DNA of 64,000 nt from G963666935 sp963666935 (GTDB taxonomy: Bacteria > Bacillota > Clostridia > Christensenellales > CAG-138), in contig OY762936.1 of the NCBI GenBank assembly GCA_963666935.1, forward strand, positions 62,001 to 126,000, read 5' to 3'. Below, one piece after another: positions 17,039-25,731 of this stretch (its first letter is position 1; each line of letters starts with the position of its first letter). The position numbers were made by a program, and so were the translations under genes. The notes under the pieces were generated by a model. It was not told the origin of the DNA. It worked only from the letters and a program-made list of their open reading frames with translations, and searched no databases.

Positions 17039-17250
17039 TCTCCGATGTAGGTAAAGCGCTTCATCCGCTTTCCATCGCGCTCGATCACTTCATTCCACAT
17101 GGCGGCAGGGCGCACCCATATGCCATGCTCACCGTACAGCGCGCGGTATACGACCATGTCTTCCAAGGTTTCGGCGTGCTTCGCAAGATATAACAGCTCA
17201 TATTCATTGCCCTTAAAATGACGGTATCTGCCGAGCTTGAAATCTTCCAT
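17035..17250 (-). CDS. DUF1653-domain protein
   Basis: 71 residues: LGRYRHFKGNEYELLYLAKH, ETLEDMVVYRALYG and WVRPAAMWNEVI are the hallmark of DUF1653, a small beta-barrel-like family common on mobile elements and chromosomes. The ATG follows GGGAGCAAAGCG. Function unknown. It converges on, and overlaps by 4 bp, the plus-strand small gene. Confidence 0.9.
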   Translation of the reverse strand: MEDFKLGRYRHFKGNEYELLYLAKHAETLEDMVVYRALYGEHGIWVRPAAMWNEVIERDGKRMKRFTYIGD

Positions 17251-17319
17251 CGCTTTGCTCCCTTTGCATCGTTTTCGCCATTATATCATGCCGGGGTCTA
17301 AGGGTTCTCCCTTACAAGC

Positions 17320-17382
17320 GAATTTGTGGTCACACAAATTCAGTGCTTGCTAGTACGATGCAGAGCATCGCCCCAATCGTAC
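17320..17382. other. Candidate oriT: clustered inverted repeats
   Basis: In the 186-bp gap between the toprim and DUF1653 genes lies GAATTTGTG-GTCA-CACAAATTC (17320-17341), a 9-bp perfect stem. It is followed by GTACGAT...ATCGTAC (17353-17382), which encloses a small GATGC-AGA-GCATC hairpin. Clustered inverted repeats near the mobC/relaxase operon are what an origin of transfer looks like. No nick-site consensus was recognised, so this is a candidate only. Confidence 0.4.
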
Positions 17383-17436
17383 TGTCCGAAAAATGAATTC
17401 ACCTGTACTCGCGCATTCATTGCAAATGTGGCCGTT

Positions 17437-18432
17437 TCATCTTCCGTATCCCTCCCTAAAACGGGAAGGAGCGCTTTTTGCGCCCCTGGTCCTGATTTGT
17501 GCTGTGATATTCTTTTCTGCCATGAGTTGGTCGTTGTAATCCTTGCCCACGGCTGGCGGTAATAGCTCTGTCGTGTACCGATCCCGCAGCAGGGCGCTTA
17601 TCGCCAGCGCCGCGGTTCTGCCCGCTTCATCGTTATCCAGGCATAGGGCAACATGATTGACGTGGGGATTGTCCTGCAGAAACTGCATGAGCGCTATGGG
17701 CAGCGGCGTTTCGGACAATTCCTGTTTCGGCTGATAAACACCGGATAAAGAAAGGTAATTTCCCGGCTCCCACCCATCATTTTTCATGCGCTGCAATTCC
17801 ACAAAGGAAAGGCAGTCTATGGCGCTTTCAAACAGATACAGCGTATCGGACTGTTCCTGCGACGGCAGGGAGAAGGAATACCGTTTATCGCTCCCTTCCA
17901 CCTCTCGCAGGAAAGTGGATCCCGGACTGCTGCTCCGGAGCATGGCATAGCGGGGGATATCCCGATCAAAACCTACAAAGCAGCAGTTGTGCCGTTCATC
18001 CTCATACAACCTCCCTGTATTAATGCAGGACTGCAATAGCGCCATGCCGATGCCGCGCTGCATGAGGTAGTCAATCACTCGGTCATTGTTTCCGACCGAT
18101 ATGGGCAGAACAAACGACGGCTTTTTCGGCGGACTAGACGTAAAGTGCTTTTCAGGCGGCTCAAAGCGCAGGCAATCGCATAAATGCAGCACCGCGTCCA
18201 CAAAGCGCATTTCCCGTACCTTAATGAGATAGTCGAGCGCCGATACGCCGCCAACGCCCGTTGACCAGCGGAACCATTTGCCGTGCGAAATTTTTAGGCT
18301 GTCGTTTGCGCGGGTAGAGTAGACGCCGCTGCCAATCCGCACAAGCTCCTGCGGCTTATATTGCTGTAAATAAGAAAGCAGATCCAGCTGCCGCGCTCGC
18401 TCGATCTGCTTCTGGGATACCTGTTGTTTCAT
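17437..18432 (-). CDS. DUF3991/toprim-domain protein
   Basis: 331 residues from the ATG at 18432 (AAAGGAG 10 nt upstream). The N-terminal part has DUF3991 features including SLKISHGKWFRWSTGVGGVSA, a zinc-finger-like primase relic; the C-terminal part is a toprim fold with LYLFESAIDCLSF (the Glu) and HVALCLDNDEAG (Asp-x-Asp). Such proteins of mobile elements are thought to act in primer synthesis or DNA processing at replication of the transferred strand. It lies between the restriction operon and the mobilization genes. Confidence 0.87.
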   Translation of the reverse strand: MKQQVSQKQIERARQLDLLSYLQQYKPQELVRIGSGVYSTRANDSLKISHGKWFRWSTGVGGVSALDYLIKVREMRFVDAVLHLCDCLRFEPPEKHFTSSPPKKPSFVLPISVGNNDRVIDYLMQRGIGMALLQSCINTGRLYEDERHNCCFVGFDRDIPRYAMLRSSSPGSTFLREVEGSDKRYSFSLPSQEQSDTLYLFESAIDCLSFVELQRMKNDGWEPGNYLSLSGVYQPKQELSETPLPIALMQFLQDNPHVNHVALCLDNDEAGRTAALAISALLRDRYTTELLPPAVGKDYNDQLMAEKNITAQIRTRGAKSAPSRFREGYGR

Positions 18433-18539
18433 TTGCAAAAAACTCCTTTAATAGACGTACTTTCTTCTTGATTTTTTAGATAAAAAAGCAGCCGCAGCTG
18501 CTTGAGGGTGTAAACATATTGGCATTTTGAATGCCCGCC

Positions 18540-21500
18540 TTAGGCCGCCATCGCATTCCTGTTAATCCTATCAATCACAGCCCGCAAATCCATAAACATG
18601 GAAACGTTATCAAATAGATCACTGATGCTGCCCTGATCCGTAAACGGGCTTTCTTGCAGCACGGACAAATCCTTCATCATACCGTTTTTGACGATATAGT
18701 TTACGATCTGCCTTACAAAGTACATTTGCCTACTGTCAAGCTCGGCATCGTTCAGGAAGCGGGAAAACGCTTCGTTTGCCGCCTTCTGGTCAAGGCCCAC
18801 GATGGAGCGAACCAGTTCGCCCAACGGCGTTTTGCCATACTGGGCATCGTACTGCTCTTTGGTACCCAGTTCATTCCATAGGATTTGCTCCAGTGAATGC
18901 ACGTCTTCCGAAGTCAGTGGTCGGTTGCCTTTAAGCTTGGCGATGGCGGGAATACTCTGGTGCTGGAGGATATAATAATTAACCTTCTTTTTGTAGTTGG
19001 CCAGATCATCGTTGTCTAATTGCGATTCGTTCCATCCGATGGACAGGATGTCGTCCGTGAAATCCGTATCATAGCGCACCTGCTCGCTTTCTGGGATAAA
19101 CTTTATCAAGTCCCGCAGCTTTACGCGAATATCTTCATAATCGGCAATCCCTGCCCGTTCTAGGTAATCGTTGTGCAGAATCTGTTCCAGCAAATCCTTC
19201 TGGTGAGCGATGGCCGGAATAGTGCCGTATTTGGAAAGCGCATCCGCTTTACGAAGCACATCATTTTTCGCACGCTTATAGCTCTTTTCGCTAAAGATGG
19301 CAAGCTCAATCTGGTAAATGAGGATATCGAACCTTGCAGCGGAGACTTCCTCACCCGAAGGCAGGACCAGAGGCGCAATATGCTCGGCGATTTGCAGCGT
19401 ATTTTCGTAGGTAAGCGTATTGAAATCATTCTCTTCCTGATACTTGTCAATGATGCGAAGATGCTGCTTTACCGCAAAATTATCCCGTGGCAATGCACGG
19501 ACCTGCGTGGTAAGGTCTTTCACAAGCGATTTCCGGTAAGCCTGCAGCTCGTCCGTCTGGAAGGTGAGCCCCTGCATTTTATATACCATCTCCACCTTGG
19601 TATTGAAGGTACGCTCCTGTAGGGTGGTCATCATTCCAGCCTCCCGTCCTTTGGCATGCAGGCGGAAGAAACCGAAGTTGCCGCACAGGTCGAAAATATA
19701 GAAATGCTGCTTATCATTGCCGTCTATCAGCCCTTCGCAGAGGCGGGTGCCGCGACCGATCATCTGCCAGAACTTGGCGCGGCTCATCACTTTCTTGAAG
19801 AATACCAAATTGAGAATTTCTGGCACGTCAATGCCCGTATCCAGCATGTCCACTGAGATGGCGATCTGCGGCAGCTTGTTCTTATCCGAAAAGTCGTCAA
19901 TCAGGCTTTGGGCATAGTTGGCGTAATTGTCGATCACCCGCGCATAATGGGGCGGATAATCGGGATACTCCTGATTCCATACCTCCAATATTTTTTCTGC
20001 GTGCTTATGGTTCTTGCCAAATATGATGGTTTTGCCAATCTTCTCGCCATACCCCACGCGTTGACCGTGCTGCATCAGTATGCTCAGAGCTTTTTTGATG
20101 GTATCCTGATTGAAAATCCATTCGTTGAGAGCGCTGGAATCAATGCTTTCCGGAATGCTGCCATCCTCATCGGTAAAGGTGCTTTCATAGATTTCCTGTT
20201 CTTCAGGAGTAAGCTCGGCAAAGGTAATGCCTTCGGACATAAATTTCAGCTCGGTTTCGATGGACACAAAGTCCACCAGATATCCGTCCTGCACCGCTTG
20301 GGAAAGCTCATATCCATAGGTTGGAACGCCGCTTTCCAAATCAAAAATGCTGTAGGTGTTCTTATCGATCTCCTCCTTGGGCGTAGCGGTCAGGCCCACC
20401 AACAGCGCGTCAAAGTAAGTGAAGATATCTTTGTACTTGTTATAGATGCTGCGGTGCGCTTCATCCACGATCAGCAAGTCAAAATGCCCCGGCGTAAACA
20501 GGCGGTCCCCCGCGTTATCCCGCGTGGCGTCGATACAGTTCATCATGGTCTGGTAGGTGGAGAAAACTGCACGGGCGCTGGCTTCCTCTTTCCCTTCGGT
20601 GAGGTTGCAAAGGGAAAGGTTGGGCATCAGGTTATGGAAGGCACGCTTTGCCTGCGTCACCAGCGCGTTGCGGTCCGCAAGGAAAAGCACGTTCTTCACC
20701 CAGCCGTGCCGGATGAGCACGTCCACCATAGATATAACCGTTCGCGTCTTGCCGCTTCCGGTGGCCATCACCAGCAACGCCTTGCGGCGGTTCCGCGCAT
20801 CAAAGGCATCACATACGGCTTGTATTGCTTCCTTTTGGCAATAGCGGTTGGAGATAGCATCGCTGATCTTTACGCCCTTGAGAGGCGTACGGCTGCGCAT
20901 CTTGTTAAACTCTTTTTCCAAATCTCGCTTGGAGTAAATGCCGGATACCAGCCGCTCCGGGTAATATTTATCGCTCCAGATGCGGGTTTCGTAGCCGTTT
21001 GTCATGAAGATGATGGGGCGCTGGCCATGCTTCTTTTCTAGATAATCCGCATAGAGCACCGCCTGCTGGCGGCCCTTCTCCACATTGGCGCTGGTGCGCT
21101 TGGCCTCGATGACTGCCAAAGGTTTGCCGTCATCCCCCAGCAGCACATAGTCCGCCGCGCCCTTGCCGGATTTGTTGGGCATCTCGTCGATGGGGTATTC
21201 ATCTACCCAGTTGGGCCCTCGCTGCCAGCCCGCATCCTGCAGCATTACGTCAATATATGCTTTGCGGGTTTGTGCCTCGGTCATATCCATGGGCTTGACG
21301 GTATAGCCTTGTTTAAGCTGCGCTACGCGCTTGGCGGTAAGCTTTTCGCGCTTGGGGAAGTTTTCGTCCAGCAGCGTCTGGAAATCCACCTCTTCCGGCT
21401 GCATGGGGACTACAGGCATTGGGTCATAGTACAAAATATCAAACAAAGATTTGTCGAAGGGAACTTCATTATAATTCGAACCATAGCAATATGCGACAAA

Positions 21501-21860
21501 ATCCATAAAGCTGTGGAGGTTTTGCAGCGCCAGTATCGCTTGGTCCGGGCTGACACCCTTGGGGTTGTGGGTGGCGTTATTCCCTATCCGACGCAGATAA
21601 TTCAACTTGGCGATCATGCCGGATGGAATCAAGTCCTTGAAATCCTCGGTGCTGATAAGGGTGACCAGCTTGTCCTCATAGGGCTTGCGAAGAGACTTAT
21701 CCACGCTGTAGACCCATTTGACCGCAAACTCCATGGCCGCACGGCACGCCGTGGCGCACAGGGCAGGGGAAATAGGCAGAACACGCTCTGCTGTAATTGC
21801 CGACTCAGCAAAGGGTTCAAACTGCGGGTCGTTCGTGAGAAAGTCAAAATTGGTACGCAT
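18540..21860 (-). CDS. hsdR: Type I restriction enzyme, R subunit
   Basis: 1106 residues from the ATG at 21860, which has GAGGTGA with good spacing; upstream in-frame starts run into the preceding gene. Order: N-terminal DUF4145-like region, nuclease (GAADYVLLGDDGKPLAVIEAK, with Asp and Glu-x-Lys), SF2 motor with Walker A MATGSGKTRTV and DEAH box VDEAHRSI, helicase motif VI RGTRLCEG, and a C-terminal EcoEI-like helical domain. It cleaves unmodified DNA after translocation, together with HsdM and HsdS encoded upstream. Length is normal and no break is visible. Confidence 0.95.
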   Translation of the reverse strand: MRTNFDFLTNDPQFEPFAESAITAERVLPISPALCATACRAAMEFAVKWVYSVDKSLRKPYEDKLVTLISTEDFKDLIPSGMIAKLNYLRRIGNNATHNPKGVSPDQAILALQNLHSFMDFVAYCYGSNYNEVPFDKSLFDILYYDPMPVVPMQPEEVDFQTLLDENFPKREKLTAKRVAQLKQGYTVKPMDMTEAQTRKAYIDVMLQDAGWQRGPNWVDEYPIDEMPNKSGKGAADYVLLGDDGKPLAVIEAKRTSANVEKGRQQAVLYADYLEKKHGQRPIIFMTNGYETRIWSDKYYPERLVSGIYSKRDLEKEFNKMRSRTPLKGVKISDAISNRYCQKEAIQAVCDAFDARNRRKALLVMATGSGKTRTVISMVDVLIRHGWVKNVLFLADRNALVTQAKRAFHNLMPNLSLCNLTEGKEEASARAVFSTYQTMMNCIDATRDNAGDRLFTPGHFDLLIVDEAHRSIYNKYKDIFTYFDALLVGLTATPKEEIDKNTYSIFDLESGVPTYGYELSQAVQDGYLVDFVSIETELKFMSEGITFAELTPEEQEIYESTFTDEDGSIPESIDSSALNEWIFNQDTIKKALSILMQHGQRVGYGEKIGKTIIFGKNHKHAEKILEVWNQEYPDYPPHYARVIDNYANYAQSLIDDFSDKNKLPQIAISVDMLDTGIDVPEILNLVFFKKVMSRAKFWQMIGRGTRLCEGLIDGNDKQHFYIFDLCGNFGFFRLHAKGREAGMMTTLQERTFNTKVEMVYKMQGLTFQTDELQAYRKSLVKDLTTQVRALPRDNFAVKQHLRIIDKYQEENDFNTLTYENTLQIAEHIAPLVLPSGEEVSAARFDILIYQIELAIFSEKSYKRAKNDVLRKADALSKYGTIPAIAHQKDLLEQILHNDYLERAGIADYEDIRVKLRDLIKFIPESEQVRYDTDFTDDILSIGWNESQLDNDDLANYKKKVNYYILQHQSIPAIAKLKGNRPLTSEDVHSLEQILWNELGTKEQYDAQYGKTPLGELVRSIVGLDQKAANEAFSRFLNDAELDSRQMYFVRQIVNYIVKNGMMKDLSVLQESPFTDQGSISDLFDNVSMFMDLRAVIDRINRNAMAA

Positions 21861-21888
21861 GGCGGTCACCTCGATGTTGATTGGAGTA

Positions 21889-22389
21889 TTATTTTTTACG
21901 ATTCTGAGTGGCATTTCCTCCTTGGGAAGGTTTCTTGTTTCCCCAAGAACGTATAGCATCAGCACAAATATTTGTCAATGGTTCTCCAATGGCGGCTTTG
22001 TAGCTAAACCCCAGCAATTGCATCGTTTTTAGTGTGTCTACACTAATTAAGCTCTTGAACTGTTCAAATATATCCACAGGCATATCAGGTGAAAAGCCCC
22101 TTAATATTTCTAACACGTTTGATACAGTAGATTCTAAATGTTGAATATCCTCATCACTTATAACAATCCTATCAAGCTCCGACTTATATGCCTGTGCGAT
22201 TCGCACAGCTTCATCACGCTCATTTAGGAGCTCATTTACAATCTCATCATATACATTCCGAAGCTTTTCATTATCTTTTATCTCTTTTGCAGCTTTAATT
22301 TTGGTCGTTACAGCAGTTGCCGTTCCTTTAACCGCTAAGGTTGACAATTGGACTGCAAGGTCTACTATTGCCGTGTTAAGATTATCCAT
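21889..22389 (-). CDS. Unknown helical protein inside the type I R-M operon
   Basis: 166 residues, predicted mostly helical with a coiled-coil-like stretch (KEIKDNEKLRNVYDEIVNEL and on), no membrane segment and no recognised domain. Its start overlaps the end of hsdS by 8 nt and its stop is 28 bp before hsdR, so it is a true operon member. Its lower GC and Asn/Ile/Lys content differ from hsdR and hsdM and resemble the variable parts of hsdS. It could regulate HsdR assembly, restrain restriction after entry into a new host, or be an extra defence component; I cannot tell which. Confidence 0.7.
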   Translation of the reverse strand: MDNLNTAIVDLAVQLSTLAVKGTATAVTTKIKAAKEIKDNEKLRNVYDEIVNELLNERDEAVRIAQAYKSELDRIVISDEDIQHLESTVSNVLEILRGFSPDMPVDIFEQFKSLISVDTLKTMQLLGFSYKAAIGEPLTNICADAIRSWGNKKPSQGGNATQNRKK

Positions 22390-23554
22390 TAAACATTTCC
22401 TCCTTAAAACACTTTCGCATCAGGGATTTGTGGTTTAGCTCCAGCTCGGCAAGAGATTGCTGGAGCAGGGATTTTTGAGCCTCTATCTGCTGGACAAAGG
22501 CTGCAAATTCGGTTTGGAGAACGAGGGGGGGAAGAATTATCGAAAATCCATTAACCTGTTCAGCATTTAGATGAGGTTGTGCTGCTCTTCTCGTTAGTGG
22601 CTTAATTATTACTTGCATATAGTTGGTATTCATAAGCACATTAAGGAAAACAGAATCTATTTGCCTTCTATCCGGAGTAATGATAATGTCATAACCAGCG
22701 AAATGGCCATTATATTCATCAGAAATTACACAAGTGTCTCCCGAATTGACTCCACTGCGTACAATTATCATCTCACCTGCTTTAACTTGGCACTTTGAAA
22801 ATTTATTTGCTTCTTTCTCATCAATGTAGCACATATCTTCAGGAACTATTGCACCTTTTTTAATGTTTGTTGCTCGAATAAAAGAATAGCCATTTACTGA
22901 AAAGCTTGGTGGCGTACTTGTTCCATACCTCAAGCTACAAATTATAGATCTGAGAGGTTTTATCTCCCATCCTTTCGGATTCGTCACGGGGTCGCCGAAC
23001 ATCTCAATGAACTGCGACTTAATCAGCAAATCCAGTTTATCTATCTGTGCCTTACGCTTTTCGATGAGGGCGCTGGCACGATCGAGCACATCGGCGATTT
23101 TTTGTTGGGTGGGCAAAGACGGCAGAGGAACTGGATATGCACTCACTCTTTTGGGCTGAGCTCTTGTTAATGAACCACCGATTCCCGATTGCTCGGAAAT
23201 CATCATGTTACGAAACAATGGTGACTGAAAGTATTTTGATAAGTAGCGACTATCTATTGCTTTATTTCTTACAATTATCCATTCTGAAGACGCAATTAGG
23301 GGGTATTCTGTATGTTGTTGGACGATCCATACTCTATTAATACGTGGATTAATCTTGCATAGTAAAACATCATCTTTCTCGACTATTTGCTTTGTCGACC
23401 CAATTTCTGAACCCTTAATTATTTCCGGATAATTATTATCCCAGCTTGGAACGCTATATAACTCATATGTTTGATTAGGAGCATTCAAAGGATTGACTGA
23501 TTTCCCTTTATAGTTATTGATTTCTCCTACCGTTTTCCTCTCCCATTTACCCAC
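22382..23554 (-). CDS. hsdS: Type I restriction enzyme, S subunit
   Basis: 390 residues with two target-recognition domains, each followed by a conserved helical spacer: LPTQQKIADVLDRASALIEKR with FIEMFGDP in the middle, and LPPLVLQTEFAAFVQQIEAQ at the end. It gives sequence specificity to the methylase and nuclease. The target-recognition parts are AT-richer than the spacers, the usual sign of domain exchange. It overlaps hsdM and the next gene by 8 nt each. Both recognition domains look complete. Confidence 0.93.
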   Translation of the reverse strand: MGKWERKTVGEINNYKGKSVNPLNAPNQTYELYSVPSWDNNYPEIIKGSEIGSTKQIVEKDDVLLCKINPRINRVWIVQQHTEYPLIASSEWIIVRNKAIDSRYLSKYFQSPLFRNMMISEQSGIGGSLTRAQPKRVSAYPVPLPSLPTQQKIADVLDRASALIEKRKAQIDKLDLLIKSQFIEMFGDPVTNPKGWEIKPLRSIICSLRYGTSTPPSFSVNGYSFIRATNIKKGAIVPEDMCYIDEKEANKFSKCQVKAGEMIIVRSGVNSGDTCVISDEYNGHFAGYDIIITPDRRQIDSVFLNVLMNTNYMQVIIKPLTRRAAQPHLNAEQVNGFSIILPPLVLQTEFAAFVQQIEAQKSLLQQSLAELELNHKSLMRKCFKEEMFNG

Positions 23555-25013
23555 GCAGCATCTCCTCCAGTTCCGCCAGACCCGCAGAGATCTCCATCTC
23601 CAGTTCGTTGATCTCAGCCATGATCGTCAAGGGAGAGGGGTGTTCCGCTTCCTCATAGGCGCTCTGCTTGTATTTATTGATGGAAAGGTCGTAATCGTTG
23701 CCTACGATCTCAGCTTTGGGTACAAAGAAGCTCTGCTCGGTACGCTTGCGGCCTTCCTCTGGCTCCGGCGCATGAAAACGCGCCACGATATCGGGCATAT
23801 CGCTCTGCTCCAGCGGGGTGCGCTTATCGTCCAAGCTGTAACCGTCAGACTGCATGTCATAAAACCACACCTTGTCCGTGCCGCCCGTCTTGGCGAATAC
23901 GATCACGGCAGTGCTTACCCCGGCATAGGGCTTGAACACGCCGGAGGGCATGGAGATCACCGCTTCCAGCCGATGGTTCTCAATGATTTCTTTGCGGATG
24001 TCCCTGTGCGCATTAGAGGAGCCGGACAGCACGCCATCCGGTACGATGGAGGCACAACGCCCGTCGTTTTTCAGCATGCGCATGAACAGTGCCAGAAACA
24101 GCAACTCCGTCTTTTTGGTTTTGGTTATCTTCGTCAGGTCGGTGGAGACGATATCATAGTCCAAACTACCCTTAAAGGGCGGGTTGGTCAGGATTTTGGT
24201 ATATTTACCCGTGTCGGTATTCTGATCGGACAGGCTGTCCTTATACTCGATTTTCGGGTTGGCAATGCCGTGGGTCATCATGTTCATGGCGCCGATACGC
24301 AGCATGGTGCGGTCCATATCATAGCCGGTGAACATAGTGCTGTCATAACGCGCCTTTGCCGCTTTGTTGTAGAATATTTCCTCCAGATAATGCTCTTTCA
24401 GGTATTCACCCGCGCAAACCAAAAATCCACTGGTGCCGCAGGCCGGGTCGCAGATGACGTCATCCGGCTTCAAATCCAAAAGCTCTACCATCATGCGGAT
24501 AATATGCCGCGGCGTGCGAAACTGGCCGTTGGTACCCGCCGTGGAGAGTTTTGAAAGCATGTATTCATATAAGTCGCCCCGTGCGTCCCGTTTATCCGGC
24601 AGCTTATCAATCAAATCATACATCTCATCCAGCGCCGTTACGATTTTTTCCAGCAACTGCGGCGTCGGCACCTTGAAAATAGCATCGGCCATGTATTTCG
24701 CATATGTTCCGCTGTTTCCATTGAGCTTTTTAATAAACGGGAATACTTCGCCCTGCACCGTTTGGTAGAGAACCTCCGCAGGTTTATCCCGCAGAGTAGA
24801 CCATCTTAAATGTTCTTTCCCATCAAAATAACTGATATATTGAGTGCCCAACATACCGCTTTCCTTCTGGCGGGTATTGTCGCTCTTGTCAAGGTCACGG
24901 ATGAACATCAGGTAGGTGATCTGCTCAATGACATCCAGCGGGTTAGTCAATCCGCCTGTCCAGAACATCTCCCACAGTTTATCAACTTTATTTTTCAGCT
25001 CGCCTGTAATCAT
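23547..25013 (-). CDS. hsdM: Type I restriction enzyme, M subunit (adenine methylase)
   Basis: 488 residues. The N-terminal HsdM domain (KVDKLWEMFWTGGLTNPLDV) precedes the N6-adenine methylase fold with SAM motif CDPACGTSGFLV and catalytic LTNPPFKGS. The start at 25013 is set by an ATGA overlap with a 10-codon leader ORF; a GTG two codons earlier is possible. It methylates adenine at the HsdS target and heads the defence operon. Confidence 0.95.
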   Translation of the reverse strand: MITGELKNKVDKLWEMFWTGGLTNPLDVIEQITYLMFIRDLDKSDNTRQKESGMLGTQYISYFDGKEHLRWSTLRDKPAEVLYQTVQGEVFPFIKKLNGNSGTYAKYMADAIFKVPTPQLLEKIVTALDEMYDLIDKLPDKRDARGDLYEYMLSKLSTAGTNGQFRTPRHIIRMMVELLDLKPDDVICDPACGTSGFLVCAGEYLKEHYLEEIFYNKAAKARYDSTMFTGYDMDRTMLRIGAMNMMTHGIANPKIEYKDSLSDQNTDTGKYTKILTNPPFKGSLDYDIVSTDLTKITKTKKTELLFLALFMRMLKNDGRCASIVPDGVLSGSSNAHRDIRKEIIENHRLEAVISMPSGVFKPYAGVSTAVIVFAKTGGTDKVWFYDMQSDGYSLDDKRTPLEQSDMPDIVARFHAPEPEEGRKRTEQSFFVPKAEIVGNDYDLSINKYKQSAYEEAEHPSPLTIMAEINELEMEISAGLAELEEMLRG

Positions 25014-25042
25014 GCGCACACTCTTTCGCTTGTAACGTTCAT
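25010..25042 (-). CDS. Ten-residue leader ORF overlapping hsdM
   Basis: ATG at 25042 has an excellent AGGAG site 7 nt upstream and encodes MNVTSERVCA. Its TGA overlaps the hsdM ATG as ATGA. The hsdM start itself has no separate strong ribosome binding site, so the leader probably sets translation of hsdM by coupling. Too short to judge by coding statistics. Confidence 0.5.
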   Translation of the reverse strand: MNVTSERVCA

Positions 25043-25199
25043 TGAGAAACTCCTAAAGAAGTGATTTTTGTTTATTGTATCGCAGAAACAAAATATGCAC
25101 AATTATTTTGCTGACAAAACGATGCAGGGAACGCAAGAAAATCCTACGTCCCCTGATGTACCTGCTGCCTTGTCTTACTCATTATCTGAAAATATATGT

Positions 25200-25490
25200 G
25201 CCATGATAGGGCGAAGTATTTAGTGTAGGGAAGTGACGCGACGCCACTCCCTAAAACTTACTAACCGAGAAGAAAATGGGCGGGGTGCCTACTGGACAAC
25301 AAAAAGCCCTAAGATATATAAAAAGCTCATAGGTACAGCCATTTCTTTTTCTCGGGTAGTAATATCTTCGGCTGGTAATATAGGGTTGGGGGTCTGGGGG
25401 AAGGGACGGGGCCGAAACGCCACCAGTGGCGGATGAGTTGCGTAGATTGCAACAGCCAAATGGGCAGACTCCCCCCTTGGTGTAAAATGC
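25200..25490 (-). other. Structured noncoding stretch between the Cys-rich protein gene and hsdM
   Basis: The 448 bp from 25043 to 25490 contain no convincing gene. Three hairpins stand out: GTTGC-N7-GCAAC (25437-25453), CGCCAC-CA-GTGGCG (25418-25431) and an imperfect GGGAGTGG...CACTTCCC (25228-25251). A long pyrimidine-rich tract lies between them on the minus strand (about 25385-25412). It reads like an untranslated region or small RNA of the element. No hallmark of a known riboswitch was seen. Confidence 0.4.
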
Positions 25491-25664
25491 TCAATCCTGG
25501 AACACGATACATGTTTTAAAACCGCACTTTTTGGCCTTGTGGTCGTAATGCAGGCAATTTGAGCAATTTCGATCCTTCATCGTTTGCACCGTGCGGCGGT
25601 CAAATCCCGGCTTTTGTTGCATCAGGCGTTCGTATTCCCGCGTTTTGTCCTTAGTAAAGAGCAT
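25491..25664 (-). CDS. Small four-cysteine protein downstream of parB
   Basis: 57 residues, beginning MLFTKDKTREYERLMQQ with GGAGGTATCATCC as ribosome binding site. The C-terminal half carries NCSNCLHY...KKCGFKTC, a CxxC-x8-CxxxC spacing that fits a small zinc-binding knuckle. It follows parB after a terminator, so it may have its own promoter or be read through. Similar small Cys proteins are found next to parB in clostridial elements; no function known to me. Confidence 0.7.
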   Translation of the reverse strand: MLFTKDKTREYERLMQQKPGFDRRTVQTMKDRNCSNCLHYDHKAKKCGFKTCIVFQD

Positions 25665-25695
25665 GGATGATACCTCCTTTCTGATTTCCGAGCAT

Positions 25696-25731
25696 AAAAA
25701 AAGCGCCTATGCTCGTCAGCACAGACGCTTT
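25696..25731 (-). terminator. Intrinsic terminator after parB
   Basis: On the minus strand AAGCGTCTGTGCT...AGCATAGGCGCTT forms a long stem with two mismatches, followed by T7. It starts at the parB stop codon. Confidence 0.8.

Noticed and set aside
19908..21041. 377-codon plus-strand frame opposite hsdR
   Set aside because: Shadow of a long GC-rich gene on the other strand; composition and lack of a start site do not support it.
23517..24554. 345-codon plus-strand frame opposite hsdM
   Set aside because: Fully within hsdM, which has clear methylase motifs; no ribosome site or domain.
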